NCBI GenBank assembly: GCA_021613375.1
Contig: CM038716.1
Coordinates: forward strand, 17,553,524 to 17,617,523
DNA: 64,000 nt
DNA from: Megaleporinus macrocephalus
Lineage: Eukaryota > Chordata > Actinopteri > Characiformes > Anostomidae
Direction of reading: 5' to 3'
Position 1 is the stretch's first letter. The number at the start of each line of letters is the position of its first letter. Under the pieces are notes generated by a model. It had not been told where the DNA came from. It worked only from the letters and a program-made list of their open reading frames with translations, and did no database searches. The position numbers and the translations under genes were made by a program. This document shows positions 39,328-52,404 of this stretch, piece by piece.

Positions 39328-40618
39328 ATACAACCATGTTTCCAAAAAGGTTGGGATAGTGTGCAAAATTAGAGATGGAAAGATCGATCGGCTATGTATC
39401 GGTATCGGACCGGATCAATCATAATGGTATTAAACAAATTAGCCTAATTTCTGTATTTCAAGATAGCGCTTCATCCAGGAAGAGTAGCCTTCCGTGAAAC
39501 CCCCTCCAACCAGGTCCCTGCAATTCCTATCTGAACCGCTATATGTACTGTTTCATTTTTGATTAGCTGACTAAAGCAGCGGCCTCGTGAGAGCAGTTTA
39601 TGATATTCACGGCCTGCGCGGATAGAAAACATGTCATCCATCTGGCAGTTTGTTACCGTATGTGACTCAGACTCATCCAGAGCGTTTTATAAAATTTATA
39701 AAATCAGCATGTCTCATTGGGGAACCAAGACAAAGACATTTAACACTACTAATCTGATACCGTACTTAAGATTACTGAATACAGTGAGTATCAGCAAACA
39801 GCAGAGCTAGCACGCACAGCTAGCACAAAACAAACAACCCAGAGAACTGCACAGACCAGATCTGACCGGTATGAACAGAACAGCAGCAACAATTCAAGAT
39901 TTAATGATTGCAGATTGTCGATCACAATAACCCAGAGTCTGCGTTTAATGACTGTGATTTAATAATTACAGAATTTGCTTTGTTTATTTACTGCTAATTT
40001 TGTTACAAATATTATACTGTTTTACATGAGCTCGTAAAAAAGGCTAATAAACCAGTTTAGACCATGTTTCTTGATTTGCTTGCGCTAATAACTACATGTA
40101 GCCCTGCCGTGGCATACAGCCTTGCCCTCGATCAGTATCGGCTATCAGTCAATCGCGCTGAATCTGCCTCAAAATCGCTGAATGGTCCATCTCTATGCAA
40201 AATGTACTAAATGTATTTCAAGGCATATGTAAATAGGTGTGTTTATGACCGCATTCATCACCTGTTCATTAAACAACACACTGCAAGCGTTAGTGAACTA
40301 AGGAGACCAACTGCTGTAATTTTAAAAGTGAAATGTTTCAAATGTGTCATATGTTCTGTTTCATAGCGCGTCAGATGTTTTAAGTGACAGGTCTGGACAG
40401 CAGACAGGCCAGTGCAGCACCTGGACTCTTTTACTACAGAGCCATGCTGGTGTAATGCACCACATGGACAAAAAGATTGTGAGAAACTCCTCACAATACC
40501 ACTTTGCTGTCCTTGTCCCAACTATTTTGGAACATGTTTCTGGCATCAAACTTAAAATAAGCATAAAAAAACAAACAATTAATTTAATTTTTAATAATTT
40601 GCACATCATTGCATTCTG
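39328..40618. mobile_element. Tc1-like family A element, split by a hAT insertion
   Basis: The left end TATACAACCATGTTTCCAAA and then AAGGTTGGGATAGTGTGCAAA match the left terminus of a very common fish family. After the hAT element the text continues with CTGGACAGCAGACAGGCCAG, TTTTGGAACATGTTTCTGGC and TTGCACATCATTGCATTCTG, all hallmarks of that family's 3' part. The final terminal repeat is missing. Confidence 0.75.
39370..40195. mobile_element. hAT-type element, 826 bp, perfect 8-bp target duplication
   Basis: Ends are TAGAGATGGA and TCCATCTCTA, a perfect 10-bp inverted repeat. TGCAAAAT flanks it on both sides (39362-39369 and 40196-40203). It is rich in GATCGATCGGC and TATCGG words near the termini. 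A truncated relative in reverse orientation lies inside 51903-52404. Confidence 0.92.
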
Positions 40619-41510
40619 CCCATCAGCCCAAACAGGGGGTTATGGTACATCCAATCCCCTCCTTAAAAATGTAAGCAAAAGTAAATTTTCTCCTGAATGG
40701 AAACATACTGACAGAGGGGCTGCATTCAGCAGCGGCACCAACGGTCAGTAGAGAAAGAGACAGTGAGTCGAGCAGACAGTTGACAAAAATTTCCCCAAGT
40801 AGTGTCAGCATTTTCGGGCCTGATGATGTACTTGGAAGTGAACAGATTTTGTGAAGCTCTGCACCCTGACAAGAGATTGAATCTGACTTTATTTATTATT
40901 TTTTTTTATTTTATTTTTTTGGACTGAGCATTCTCCAGGATTCTGCCTTCATTTTTTTTGTTCTCCTTGAAAGTTCCTGTTCCTTTCATCAATTCCTCAC
41001 ACTTTTTACAACTGCTGGTGTCCGACACACGCAGAGCACCGACTCCACGCCTGCCTTGTGACATCCTCACAGCAGCCACTGTTTTAGCCTCAAAGGCCTC
41101 ATATTGCGTTACGCTCTGCCCTTCTTATTTAACGGACTACATGGTGCCGGTAGGTTCGGATCACTCGGGACCAGCAGGAGGCGAGCTGTGGCTGGATGAG
41201 GGCCGCAGGTGTTGGCGCTTCTATCTGCAGTACAAATTGGCTTGGAAGAGCAGACACCTTTCAGCCCCCGAGGGACAGACGCTCTCATATCTCATCTGAT
41301 CCGCCACCTAATTGCCACCGCTGAAACCACCGAGCGCACACTCCGGCGTGGCTCTGTGGGAGGAGCCATCGTTTCTTTCCGTCATCTCATGTTTTCGTGA
41401 AGTGACGAAGATCTACAACAGTTTTGCATCAGCATTTCAAACATCAAGTTACCCAGAAGCCAATGTAGCATCACGGCGGAGCTTTGCTCACAAAGATGAC
41501 ATCGATTAAA
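40619..41510. other. Non-repetitive stretch, candidate conserved non-coding sequence
   Basis: 40870-40960 is a T-rich low-complexity tract. From about 41020 to 41470 the DNA is GC- and CpG-richer (GCGTTACGCTCTGCCC, GATCCGCCACCTAATTGCC). Plus-strand frames at 40958-41299 and 41209-41400 show no known protein. Confidence 0.3.
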
Positions 41511-41649
41511 CATGCTTTTTCTCTCTGAAAGTACTGAATGAACAGTGTTGTTAACCAGCATATATGAAAAAATAATAAATCAATGCAGAATTACAGGAAG
41601 AATACAGAAATAATTATCTGCTTCTTCTACTAAAGTAAGTCAATCAGCT

Positions 41650-42010
41650 GAGACATGTTTACTATCCATGTTTTTGCTTTGTTAGTGTAGACCTGGACCT
41701 GCAAGCTTGTGATAAAAAAACTTTACACACATAAACATTCCTCAAAACTGTTTTCATGAATACATAATAAATCTTCATATCGTCACAGCTGCAGCTCCAG
41801 TTTTGTCGATTTTCATTTTTCTGCATCAGATGATCACGACAGCTGCTCTTTATATCCTGTGAAAGTTTCATGATGAATGGACCAATAGAAATGCTCCAAA
41901 ATAATTTCCTTTTCACATTAACTTATTAAAACTCATCAACTAACATTAGGAATGTTTTGTTCTCCTGCAAAGTTACTATTTTGGAGACACTTGTTTATTT
42001 TTCTTCTTTT
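41650..42010 (+). repeat. Dispersed repeat R3, copy 3
   Basis: Contains the R3 core TGATGAATGGACCAATAGAA and ATGCTCCAAA at about 41872-41900 and a CAAAGTTACTATTTTGGAG block further right that has a counterpart in the other copies. This is the longest copy. Confidence 0.65.
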
Positions 42011-42717
42011 TTTTTTTTAGACAGCGGTGATTTATTTGCTTCAGGTTACGTATTTAAACTATGCAACAGTCATTTTCCAAATTGAAGCTAAAGTTGGGAT
42101 GATTTTATCATCGTTTTAATGTTCTGTGTTCCAGTATTACTGTGGGTTTACACTCTGGGAGGTTGCAGTGCAGGACAGTGTTGTACAACATCATTATTTA
42201 GTTATGTAGTGTTAGCACAGCGAGGAAGCTCAGACCAGAATACACAGCTCATAGCTGAGATATTTTCAGTGTCTGAGCTGAACATGAGCAGGAATGGGCC
42301 GTACACTGTGACATCACTGAAGATCAGCAATAGGGCGTCTGAGACACTAGACGACGCCGCAACAAGGTTCTTCCTAGTTTGACGTCTCCTACAACCTGTT
42401 CCTCAACGCTGACCAATACTAGGACAGAGTGGTCTCTGGCGCACACATGTAAACATGGTGACGAGAAACGGAAACTGCTGTTGCAGATGTCAGATAAACA
42501 CATTTCCTTGGAACAAAAAAAAATAACAGCACAAAAAGAAAGTTGGTGAGAAATAGCGTTTACAGCTTCTGTTCACATACAGGTTCTTTAAATATGTTAC
42601 CTTAAATTCTCTTTGAATGTTAGCCAGCCTACACTGTCCTCCTCGTGATATACAGGGACAGCTCGACATGAGTCTTTTCTTTCTTTCAGGCACACAAACA
42701 CACAACACTTCCGTAGC
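42011..42717. other. Non-coding stretch
   Basis: No features recognised apart from a poly-T run near 42009. Confidence 0.4.
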
Positions 42718-42725
42718 CATATTTG

Positions 42726-43405
42726 CAGTGTTGTGCATGAACGCATTCAATAAACGGCGTTCATCGAACACGTTCATATTTCTGTGAACGCTTAACTGAA
42801 CGACTCAGTTTACAGTAAACGTGAAAACACATGAAAACACAGCCAAGCATGGCTAGTGCTAGCGGTAGCAACACACATGCATAAGTTGGTTTATTTAAGC
42901 ATTTGAATCCGTTTTTAAGCAGTTTGTGGGCTCAGATGGAGAAACCACAGGTTTTTGTGCAGATTGTGTCCGTATGGTTTGAAAAACAAGTCCGGACGTC
43001 AGCCACGTCTGCATCAAATTTAAAGCAACAAACTGAGTTGAAGCATCGAAGCAGGCTTATGTGGATTACTGATGAGCACGAGAAAACAACTACAACAGCA
43101 GCATTCATATATTCAGGACACTTTGTCATTGTCAGTACATTACTACACATTGTTTAAGTGTTAAATATACTCTCAATCTCAACACTGTATACACAATCCC
43201 TAGTCAGCGTGGTATATGATATTTGTTTTGCGGAAGTAATGATTATGTGCTGGCGATGGATGGGTGGAAAGGGGTTCTATTAAAAACGATTAGCAGCCTA
43301 TTTATTGGGGAAAAATGTTTTAAAATGAACTATGAACGTGAACTAGTTTATTTAAATTAGAATGAACTGAACTATTCATTTTAGATGTGAACTGGCACAA
43401 CTCTG
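42726..43405. mobile_element. hAT-type element, 680 bp, perfect 8-bp target duplication
   Basis: Starts CAGTGTTGTGCATGAACGC and ends CTGGCACAACTCTG, with CAGNGTTGTGC as inverted repeat. CATATTTG flanks both sides (42718-42725 and 43406-43413). GAACG/CGTTC words are frequent near both ends, a feature of a common fish hAT family. Confidence 0.92.
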
Positions 43406-43413
43406 CATATTTG

Positions 43414-45929
43414 ACAGTGTCTTGAATTTCTGTACCTGGTGACCTTTAAACTTGCGCAAGGATATGAGAGATAATTGGTCGAGGTCAAATGTATATTGAA
43501 GCCAGTTTCCCAAACAAGACACGGCAGGAATGTATGGTGCTAATCTGACACAGTGACCATCGTTAACAGACAAAAACACAGTATAGTCAAATCCCAGCAT
43601 TACAGTTAGAGTTGCATATCAAAAAACACAATCTAAAAAAAAACTGATACTGCAACAGGTAGCACTTCAGAGAGAACAGCAGTACTTCTTTAATACATCA
43701 GACTACATTTACATTGTTGGCAAGGAACCATATTCTAGAAAGACAGTCAGTGTATGTATCTTCCACCTGATGATTGCAAGAACAATATCCAGTGGAATAT
43801 TTTAAAATATACAGCAGTAAATCTGGAGAAAGTACAGTTCTCCTTCTCGCTGACTGATGAGGATGAGGTTGGCTTCCTATTCATCATCATCATCTTATTA
43901 GAATGTTCCATTCCACATTGTGGTGCTTGGTGGTGCATAAAGAGCCTGAAGTGCCTCAATGTAACTGCTGAAACGTAAAGCTCTAACAGAAAGCCAACTT
44001 CAGCTTCATGAAAAGAAGTGGGTCCAACATACAACTGGACAGTGCACTAGAGTACACTCGCTTAGCTTATTTTGAATTTGCTTAGTGGCGTCCGCAGTCG
44101 TATTGGGCACAATAATACTAAACTGTACTCCAGTTATCCTAAATAGCAGCCCCTGCTACACTGAGAAGTTCTATAGTTCAAAGGAAGCCATTCTGTATTC
44201 TAAACCACATCGACTTCCCTGCAAGGCCTGAATCACGGGCAGGATGCGAGCGAGAGGGCTGAGAAAAGTATAGGGCATGTGTTTATGGAAACAGCTGGAG
44301 TGTTAGCTCAGAACTGGAGCTATAGGCTGCTTTTATTGGCAAAGGGAAGCAAAGTGTTGACAGCAAACATGTCTTTGATGATTACCTACTTGTATGACAA
44401 ATCATGTAAAAAAAAAAATAATAAATTTTTTGTAAAAAATTTTTTTAAATTTAATTAATTAAATTAAAAGATATGTGAACTATTTATGTTACTCCAAACG
44501 ATAAGTCAAATTGGTGGGTTGGCTATAGTAGAACAACAGGTAATGGCAGAAATATACACTGGTGCCGCCATAGCTGCCTCTGCTTCTGTTTTCATTATCA
44601 GTTACTGTTTGGACCTACTATGTTATGCAGATTCATAATCATCAATCAATGTCAACTCACCTCTGTTTAGCTCAAATGTCTTTATCTTTGTTTCAGACCA
44701 GGGCTACTTTAGTTTGTTACTTCTCTGTTTGATGCCAACAGAAATAACTTTTGTCCCAAAGGGAATCACCTACTGTATTTCTACACTGGGTGACCTGAAG
44801 TCCCATCAATGACATAAAAACAACAAACGGCACTTGCAGAAAACCCCAGTCAAGTCAATCAACATTCTATTTTCCAGTAGTGCTAAGCAATGCAGGGTTC
44901 CTTCCAATTCTTCTCAACACTTTTTTTCTGGTATACAATGAACATCACCACAGACGAACACAAGGTTATGACCGGTTAATTCAAATATCCATAGGCTATG
45001 AACTGTGCTACCCCACCAATTCATGTTGTTCCTTGCTATTCATGATCATGGGCCAGGGTGACATGCCAGGAAGAAATTGTCAAGTAACAAGCTGGAACTG
45101 GCAGCTGACCACTGGCACCACAGTTCCGCACTCATTTTGCCCACAGCAATTTCCCCTTGAATGAATAGGACTCCAAGAACGGCTCGCTGACTCAGGCTAT
45201 TAGTCTCATTCTCGCACTCTAGATCTCATGCCAGCAAAGCAGAGCAACACATTGGCCACGTAGGCAGGTAACTCATCACCCTGAATGGTACGAGATCTTG
45301 TTAGTCACAGGGAGAGAGCGAGAGAGATGGCTAAAGAGAGCAAGTTAGAAAGAGGGACAGAGGGAACTTGGCAGGCTCTCCTAGTGGATGTGGGCATGGA
45401 GCTCCCTCTGCCCAGCGTGAGCGCTTTACGTAAGAACTGAAGAAGACAGACTGAGATGAACACGCACACCTACTTGCAACCGGGCTTCCACTACCCACAC
45501 CTCAGCTGTGCAGTGTTAGAGAGGAGGGGGAGGTGCTTGGCCCCCTGCCCGGCCCCCCCCCCCCCCCACCCCCGCCACCCCATAGTGGAGCTGCCATTTA
45601 CTCTGCTGCCTCTGTGGGCCGCAGCCTGCGGGAATGAATGAAACTTGCCACAAATGGAATTAAGGCGCCAGACAGGGCCGGCAGCAGTGTAGCGCTCTGG
45701 CTCTTTGCGGGGGAGGAGGGTGTAAGGACACTATGTCCGTGTACAAACTTGACCACACTCTTATTGACAAACTGCGATGATGCAAGAAGCCATTTTCTTC
45801 TATATTAGAATGATAGACTAATAATCTAAAGTCCACGAAGCATAGCCTGGAGGAATATCAAGATTCCGTCATCACTACCAAATACACCAGACACCAGATT
45901 TCAGATATAAACATAGGAAATGTGGGGGA
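43414..45929. other. Non-coding stretch
   Basis: No exon recognised in 2.5 kb. It includes an AT-only zone at 44408-44470. The part from 45180 to 45720 is richer in GC, with AGCGAGAGAG runs and the poly-C run at 45553. Confidence 0.4.
45553..45567. repeat. Poly-C run (15)
   Basis: Fifteen consecutive C, followed by further C-rich sequence. The minus strand is therefore a G-tract with G-quadruplex potential. Confidence 0.95.
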
Positions 45930-46420
45930 TTTAAAGAATTGTGGGGAACTTAAATGTTTATCTTAGCAATAAGTACATTTATACCAGTGAAACCACCCTA
46001 TATCATGAGAACAGCTGTAAATAAGCATAAATATTATACAAAGCAGCATGAATATAATATTTTGAAAGAAGATAGTATCTTGTACATCAGTTTGAAGAAC
46101 AAAGTTTAGTTCCAGGTTTCTCCTGAATGTTCCATACATTACATTAATGTATTCAGTTCCTTCACCAGCAATCTAGATTTAGCTTTATGAAGTATTCAAA
46201 GCAGGTATTAGATGATAACTGTAAATAATACTGAGTCGTTTGCACAAGGAGAAGCTTGGAACATACAATGACGTATGTAAAACCACTACTTACTGTATTA
46301 ATACTGTTTAAATATGTAAAAAATAAAGGGTTTTGTTGAGCAAAAATCTTCTTAACTGGAAATGTAGTTTTTTTATAATATAATAACGTCCAAGATTCTA
46401 AAACTTTTGCACAGCACTGT
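45930..46420 (+). mobile_element. Tc1-like family B copy
   Basis: Collinear with the two halves of 28325-30113 without the hAT insertion, including AGTTTGAAGAACAAAGTTTA, then GTTCCAGGTTTCTCCTG at the uninterrupted insertion site. Ends ACTTTTGCACAGCACTGT, the expected terminal sequence. The left terminus is decayed. Confidence 0.72.
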
Positions 46421-48089
46421 ATTTGTTGTTCTTTTAGCAAACCAGGTTTAATCACTTTACGCTTTACTGCAAATATTGTCCACCCAGTGAATTCTGTTAC
46501 AGTCTGCAAGTTCTAGCCCAACTTCTAACTCCAGTTTGACCCTCCAGACAAACTAACCAGGTTGGAAGGTCAATCTGAAGACCAGATAGGGAAAATGAGT
46601 CAACCTTTAGCCCTTCAACGATTGAGCTCCATAAAGAACAGATGCTTCCGATAAGATGTTTGGCAATGTCCAAAAAGAATGTGAAGAGATGTGTACGCAT
46701 GTTATTCCTTGGTTAAAAAGTTTTAAGCCATATTCATTCGTCTTTTGCGAATGTGTGTATTCTATAAACTACTGAAGATAAGTGAGTGATGCTCTGGAGT
46801 CGTAGCGTATCATTAGCTTTACTGACACAGGTCTACTGTAATCTTTTTCCTCTGAGTGTACCCAAACTAAGTACGTATGCTATATTCGGTGGCCCTTCTT
46901 GTCAGGGTACCAAGAATACCAAGCAGGGACATATCTGTGGAGTTAGAAATGGTGAGACCGTCGACTGGTCAAAAGTAATCATCTCAGAAATGCTAGAACT
47001 CCTCAGAACTCCTCCTACTTATACAAATACTATTATGCGATGGCAAACATGACACCAGCTCTCCCTACAGCTGAACTGTAAATAGCAATTCTGGCCTATC
47101 TGATCTCGCACCATTACCATCAAGCTGCCCCGAACAGATGCATGTCAAGGCAGCACAGGATGAGACGTCTGAGTGAAATGCAGTGAACCAGACAAAAGCT
47201 TCTAAAAAGACTCAGACTCCGTAACAATCCTCAGCATGTCCTCAAGCACATGGGCACCAAATGCAAAACTGGAAGGTTTCATAAGATATTTTTTCTTTTA
47301 GGAATTACAGCATTATTTCACAAATTTCATCAGCATTCTATGGGGCTGGACAAGGAAAGACATGTTAGGATCATGCAAGAGCCCAGATACACCACAAAGA
47401 AGCCAAATGAAGCCAAACAGACCAGCGCTTCAGTCTCAGACAGATATAATCAATTTTCAGAAGAGACAGCAGGGAGATATTACTTCTGTGCTTCTTTAAC
47501 TGCCCATGCAGTCTGAAAGCACCACAGGCCAAGCTCTGTCTCAAAGTGCGGGTGCCTCTGAGAGTTAGATCAGTGTGCATTCTCTGAAGTGAAACTATTA
47601 TTCTCGATAATGACTGATAATGCTCAAGCTCACAGAGGCAGATTTACCAGGGGGGTCTCAATTACATCTGAAATGATTAAGTTAAAATAGAGAGCCACTC
47701 CACATATTTAACCCTGGCTGTTAACCTTCCATCTGAATAATGCTGAAAGATCTCCAGTCTTAAGTGTACAGAAAAAAGTCCGAAAATACTCCAAAGTAGG
47801 TAAATAAATAAATAAATAAACAGATCTCTAGACAGAATTTTGAGACAATTCATGAAATCTGAAATCTTCCAAAATAGTAATAGCGTCAAAGGACGGATAA
47901 AGTTTTCAGCTTGCTCTGATCAAGATGCGATCTAAATACTTCATGAATGAGGCAAATCATTGTTTTTACCATCAACAGCTAGCTACCATAAATAGCTGCA
48001 TTTGCAGCATGCTATCCAGGGTCAGCCCAAAATGTCAGCTCCTATTTCACTGTACAGAGATCATAGATTGGTGAGGAATAAAGACAGCA
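46421..48089. other. Non-coding stretch
   Basis: Ordinary AT-rich sequence with a short (AAAT)5 run at 47802-47820. No exon recognised. Confidence 0.4.
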
Positions 48090-48202
48090 AGGTAGAGCCA
48101 TATGTTCTTTTATCTCAGTCGCAACTGACCAAACATATGAAAAAATTAAAAAAATGTATTGAAATATCACAATATCATATTTTTATCATATTGCCCACCC
48201 CT
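48090..48202. mobile_element. hAT-type MITE end fragment
   Basis: Reads ATCATATTGCCCACCCCTA at its right edge, the reverse of the TAGGGGTGGGCAATAT-type end common in fish hAT MITEs. The other terminus is not visible. Confidence 0.45.
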
Positions 48203-48239
48203 ACAGAGTAATATGTTATTGTAGCAGGTTGTGAACTGT

Positions 48240-48640
48240 TATGTCTATTCGGTGTGAGACGGATAGAGACTGGCCAAACTTTCTGGTGTGAGATGAATTT
48301 ACTTCTTTGCACGTTAGCCTGAAACGGGACTGAGGTTAGACGACTTTTGGCATCAAATTCATGAGACCGTGAAAACACAGACAAGGTTACAGCCCACGTC
48401 ACAATTTTCCCTAAATAACTCCCCACCGACAACATCATCTTTAGTCTCTTCACAGCTTTTGCCATGATGTCTATGCTGGAAATACCTAGCGAGCTTTTTC
48501 TTACAGCTGGCTGAAGATCTGTAGTTGTTGGTGTGTAACGTGGTGCCATAAAGCGATACTCGCATGTACATTCCTCCAAAGTTTCACAGTGCTGTAGTAG
48601 GCATTCCAGGCCCAGAGTGGAAACGACTGAGATGCCCATG
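48240..48640 (+). repeat. Dispersed repeat pair member (partner at 25440-25830)
   Basis: Same order of shared words as the partner: GCCATGATGTCTATGCTGG, AGTTGTTGGTGTGTAACG, GGTGCCATAAAG, TCCTCCAAAG. Confidence 0.65.
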
Positions 48641-49500
48641 CCTATCCAGCAACACCAGCGTTTCCTGTACTAATCAAAAACAGAATGATTTAATTATGTG
48701 AAATGAGTCATCTCGTCGGGATGGTATTAAATCCAGAATATCCAAGTTCACTAATCAGCAGAAGTGCAATTAATAAAACTTCTGCAACATCCCTCAAAAT
48801 TCAGCTAGAGGTTATTTTGGTCGTAATGCTGGATGTTATGGGACATACATTTGCTAGCTCAACCCCAGTAAACTGAATTTTCATGCCATTTCATAATGCA
48901 TCATCATTTTCTTTATAATCTGTATGGACACACCTAATACTGGTACGTGCCTTTGGCTGCAGAGTAGATGTAGAATATCTGTCATGGCCCTACTGTCTGC
49001 TGTATACCAAAGAAACAGACATGTGGAATGTCAGAGTTAGTGTCACTGCAAGTCAAAACTGTGCTGCAACAGCACTCAGAACAGCACTTAGCGATGGATT
49101 TGAAACGATCAAGACAAATGCTTGGACACGTTCCTGCACTTCTGCTGGGAGCGATCAGCCGTTGCGGAATCCGAGTGCCAGAGAAATAACATAAAAAGGG
49201 CTATTTCAACAACTCTCATCAACTTTTTCACTTCCTCTTCACTCATTCTATTTTTTATTGGCAACTGATGTCAATGCATCTGTAAGATTTCTCTAGTAGC
49301 AATAAGGAAAAAGGTATATCTGCGTTCAGGCAAAAGCTCATACCTTTTGCTTTTATATATATATTTAAACACAATCACATAAAGAAGTTGAGGTGAGGCG
49401 TTTTTACTACTGAGCCATGTTGTCATCTTGCCAAAATAATTAAATAATTAGGAGCTTCTCTGAAAAGGACATTGGATGGCAGCATATGCTATAAATACAC

Positions 49501-49503
<3 letters not shown>
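48641..49503. other. Non-coding stretch
   Basis: Nothing recognised. Confidence 0.4.

Positions 49504-49560
<57 letters not shown>
49504..49560. repeat. (TA)n microsatellite, 57 bp
   Basis: Uninterrupted TA dinucleotides directly left of a Tc1-like copy. Tc1 elements insert at TA, so the run is a plausible target. Confidence 0.97.
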
Positions 49561-49563
<3 letters not shown>

Positions 49564-50175
49564 CCGCATTAATGTTGCTTTCACAGATGCGTCACTCATG
49601 TCATGCCCATTAAAAGACCATAATACCACACCATCACAGACACTGGCTTTTAAACTGTGCTCCGCTTACAACCAGACGAGCTGGTGCAGTGATGTCCACC
49701 ACAGAATCATGTCCGTTTTTAATGTAGTGCTGCCTGAGGGCCCAAAGAGCACGACCCAATATTGGTTTTCGGTCTTGTCCTTGCATACAGCTTTCTCCAG
49801 ATTCTCTCTATTCCATCTTTACTTCTGAAAGTCTCAGCCTCCCTGGAAAGCTCTCTTTATACTCAATCATGTTACTGACCTGCTGCCAATTGAACTGACT
49901 GGTTGGGTGTTGATCCACAAGGTGGTTCTTCAGTATTATGCATCTTTACTAGTCTTTTGTTGCCTTGTCTTTCAACATTTTTTTTAAACGTGTCGCTGGC
50001 ATCAAATTTAGAACGGCATATATTTTCAAAGAATAACTCAATTACTCAGTTTTAACATCTAATATGTTGTCTCAGTACTTCCATATACATAAATATGGGA
50101 TTAAATGAATTGCACATCGCTGCATTCTGGGGTTTCTAAATGTTTTGGCACAGCATCCCAGCTTTTCTAGAAATG
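49561..50175. mobile_element. Tc1-like family A copy
   Basis: Blocks diagnostic of the family appear in order: ACACCATCACAGACACTGGC, TGTCCGTTTTTAATG, GTGCTGCCTGAGGGCCC, TATTGGTTTTCGG, CTCCAGATTCTCT, GTGTCGCTGGCATCAAATTT, TTGCACATCGCTGCATTCTG, and a terminal GGCACAGCATCCCAGC. Several internal deletions. No intact ORF. Confidence 0.75.
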
Positions 50176-51800
50176 CGATTTGACATTATTTGTAAGTACC
50201 AGTTACTCTCACACTGTCTGAAACTCTAAGAGAGTGAAAGAAATGCTCCACAGTTACGAAGAAAAAATCTTTCTTAGATTAACGTCCATTAAAAGTTGAG
50301 ACTGTGTTTTTCTTCTCCTGAAAAATCGTGGTGCAGGGTTTTGTTCTGACAGTGGTGAGATACTAAAAGCTGTTGTGTTCTTCTCTTCAACCAGTATTAA
50401 ATAACATTCAGCTGAGACGCTCTGTGTGAATGTGAGGACAAGGACAGCAGCCTTCCAAAACAGAGACAAACAAAAACATTTAGAGAAGCAAAGTGGTGGG
50501 AAACGACTGTTCCAACAGGGAAAAAAAAAAATCAAACTGACAGGCTCAGCTCAGCGAAATAGCCAAGGACATAAATGCCCTCACATTCGACGTTTTTTGT
50601 CCCATAAAACATTCATACAGGGGCAGCTCGAAAAATAGTCTTATGAAAGTAATAAAGATTACACATGTAGCTGGAAACGTTTAGCTGAAAGCATTCTACA
50701 TATATTAAATGCTCGTTTGTTTATTTTGTAAATGCCTCCATTTGCACATTAAACACGCTGGAACTTCAGTCAATGAGGTCAAAAATATCCAGTAAAGAAA
50801 TAATCTGTTGAAATATTGCATCAGTTCTGCTGTGAGCAACACCTGCCTCTGGGTAGGTGATCGCTACCCTCGCTTTGAAGAAACGTGCTCCATTAGGCCT
50901 TTAGGTTGTGTCTCAGTTTCTATCATGCTTTAGTGTTTTAGGCTGGAAGTGAATACGTGTCTTAAAATAGGCAAAAACAACAACAAGCCACATGGCCAAT
51001 GTATAGTGACCAATCAGCCTCATACATTAAAAAAAAAAGTAAGGTCTAAACAGTATTCATTCAAACCCACTCATAGTCCAAACAAATCACACACACACAC
51101 ACACACATGATCTCAGCCGTGGAGAGGTTTGTTTTTCTAAAAAGCATCCCAGCACCGCAATCACTGTTATCTGGCAAAGCAAGTATTACTTCAGACACTA
51201 ATAGCTATTGAATGAAACGTAACCTTTAGGGAATTGCAGTCACATTAGCTATTTCCTCGCCAGCTAGAGTCCACATTCAGTGGAGGGAAGGGATTGACGC
51301 AGGAGATGTGCTGGAGTTACTAAGGTATTTCCTAGCTTGCAGGAAAAACAGGCCCAAAAATAATCTCAATCTCCTGCATTGAGGCTGGTATGTGAGACGA
51401 ATAGGAAATACAAAGGCATATAATATTTGGAAAGTATTTTCCCCCAATGAAACTATGCACGTTAACCTCCCTTGAACTTTTTGGAATTTCTGTGATGTTG
51501 AAAAGGTATTTTGGACACTACCCGAGCTGTCATCCTGGAAGCTGCTGCACCATTGCCAGAGACAACAGTGACTTGTTGAGTGAGTTTACATCATTTGTAT
51601 TGAACAGACTGAACAAATTAAACATCGGAGGAATTGAGTTTGGTGTGCAAGACACCATTAGTTATTTATGTGTAAGAATCAAATTACTGACGTCCAAACA
51701 AGTCGTACACATAAATCATGTCCAGTGAATAATGCTTTTAGGCTAGCATAGAGAATGTCCACTTGTAATTCTTGTATTATATTCATATCAAAAAGTGTAA

Positions 51801-51831
<31 letters not shown>

Positions 51832-51861
51832 AAACAAACAAAAATATTTTATCAGCTACAC
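50176..51861. other. Non-coding stretch with two short (AC)n runs
   Basis: AC runs at about 51089-51107 and 51800-51828. No exon or repeat boundary recognised in the remainder. Confidence 0.45.
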
Positions 51862-51902
51862 TTACCATATACACAGCTGACTCACAATATTATGACGTCC
51901 AG

Positions 51903-52404
51903 TGGGGGTGTTTAAAAAATAGATTTTTTGATTCAAATTAATCTTCATTTGAATAATCCAATATCGATTCGTATAAACACGAGATCAACTTTAAAATAAG
52001 CATTACAGCCCCCGCATTAAATGTAGCATTACAGCCCCCCCTCCTCATCCTGGATGAAACGCTAGCTGGAAATACAGAAATTAAGCTCATTTGTTTAACG
52101 CCATCGATCGGCTCTCGGGATCGGCTAAATTGGAGAAATATCGGCCGATAACCAATCACATATTTTGATTAAAAATCGGCCGATACCAATACATAGCCGA
52201 TCGATCCTTCCATCTCTAATATAAACACATAAACACTAATGTTTTCAGTTATGGTAGGTTGAGTGTTCTTTAAACATTTACTGTATTAGTTCTCTAAAAA
52301 TTAGTTCTCTACTGAATTTAATAGAATCGGAATTCGAATTGAATTAGGACCTTGTGAATCGGGATCGAATCGATCCGGGAAATCAGTGGCGATACCCAGC
52401 CCTA
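51903..52404. mobile_element. hAT-type MITE related to 10156-10537, inserted in the Tc1-like relic
   Basis: The left TGGGGGTGTTTAAAAAAT and the right GCGATACCCAGCCCTA match the termini of 10156-10537, and the interior blocks CGATTCGTATAAA and GTGAATCGGGATC are shared. Flanks ACGTCCAG and ACCACCAG agree at 6 of 8 positions. It is about 120 bp longer because of a nested fragment at about 52090-52219. Confidence 0.75.
52090..52219 (-). mobile_element. Truncated relative of the hAT element at 39370, nested in the MITE
   Basis: Ends ATAGCCGATCGATCCTTCC followed by ATCTCTAA, the reverse complement of the left terminus of 39370-40195. It contains two mirrored ATCGGCCGAT words. Only about 130 bp remain. 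Confidence 0.6.

Noticed and set aside
44880..45164. 94-codon plus-strand frame
   Set aside because: No motif, splice signals or conservation clue. Frames of this length are expected by chance in 64 kb.
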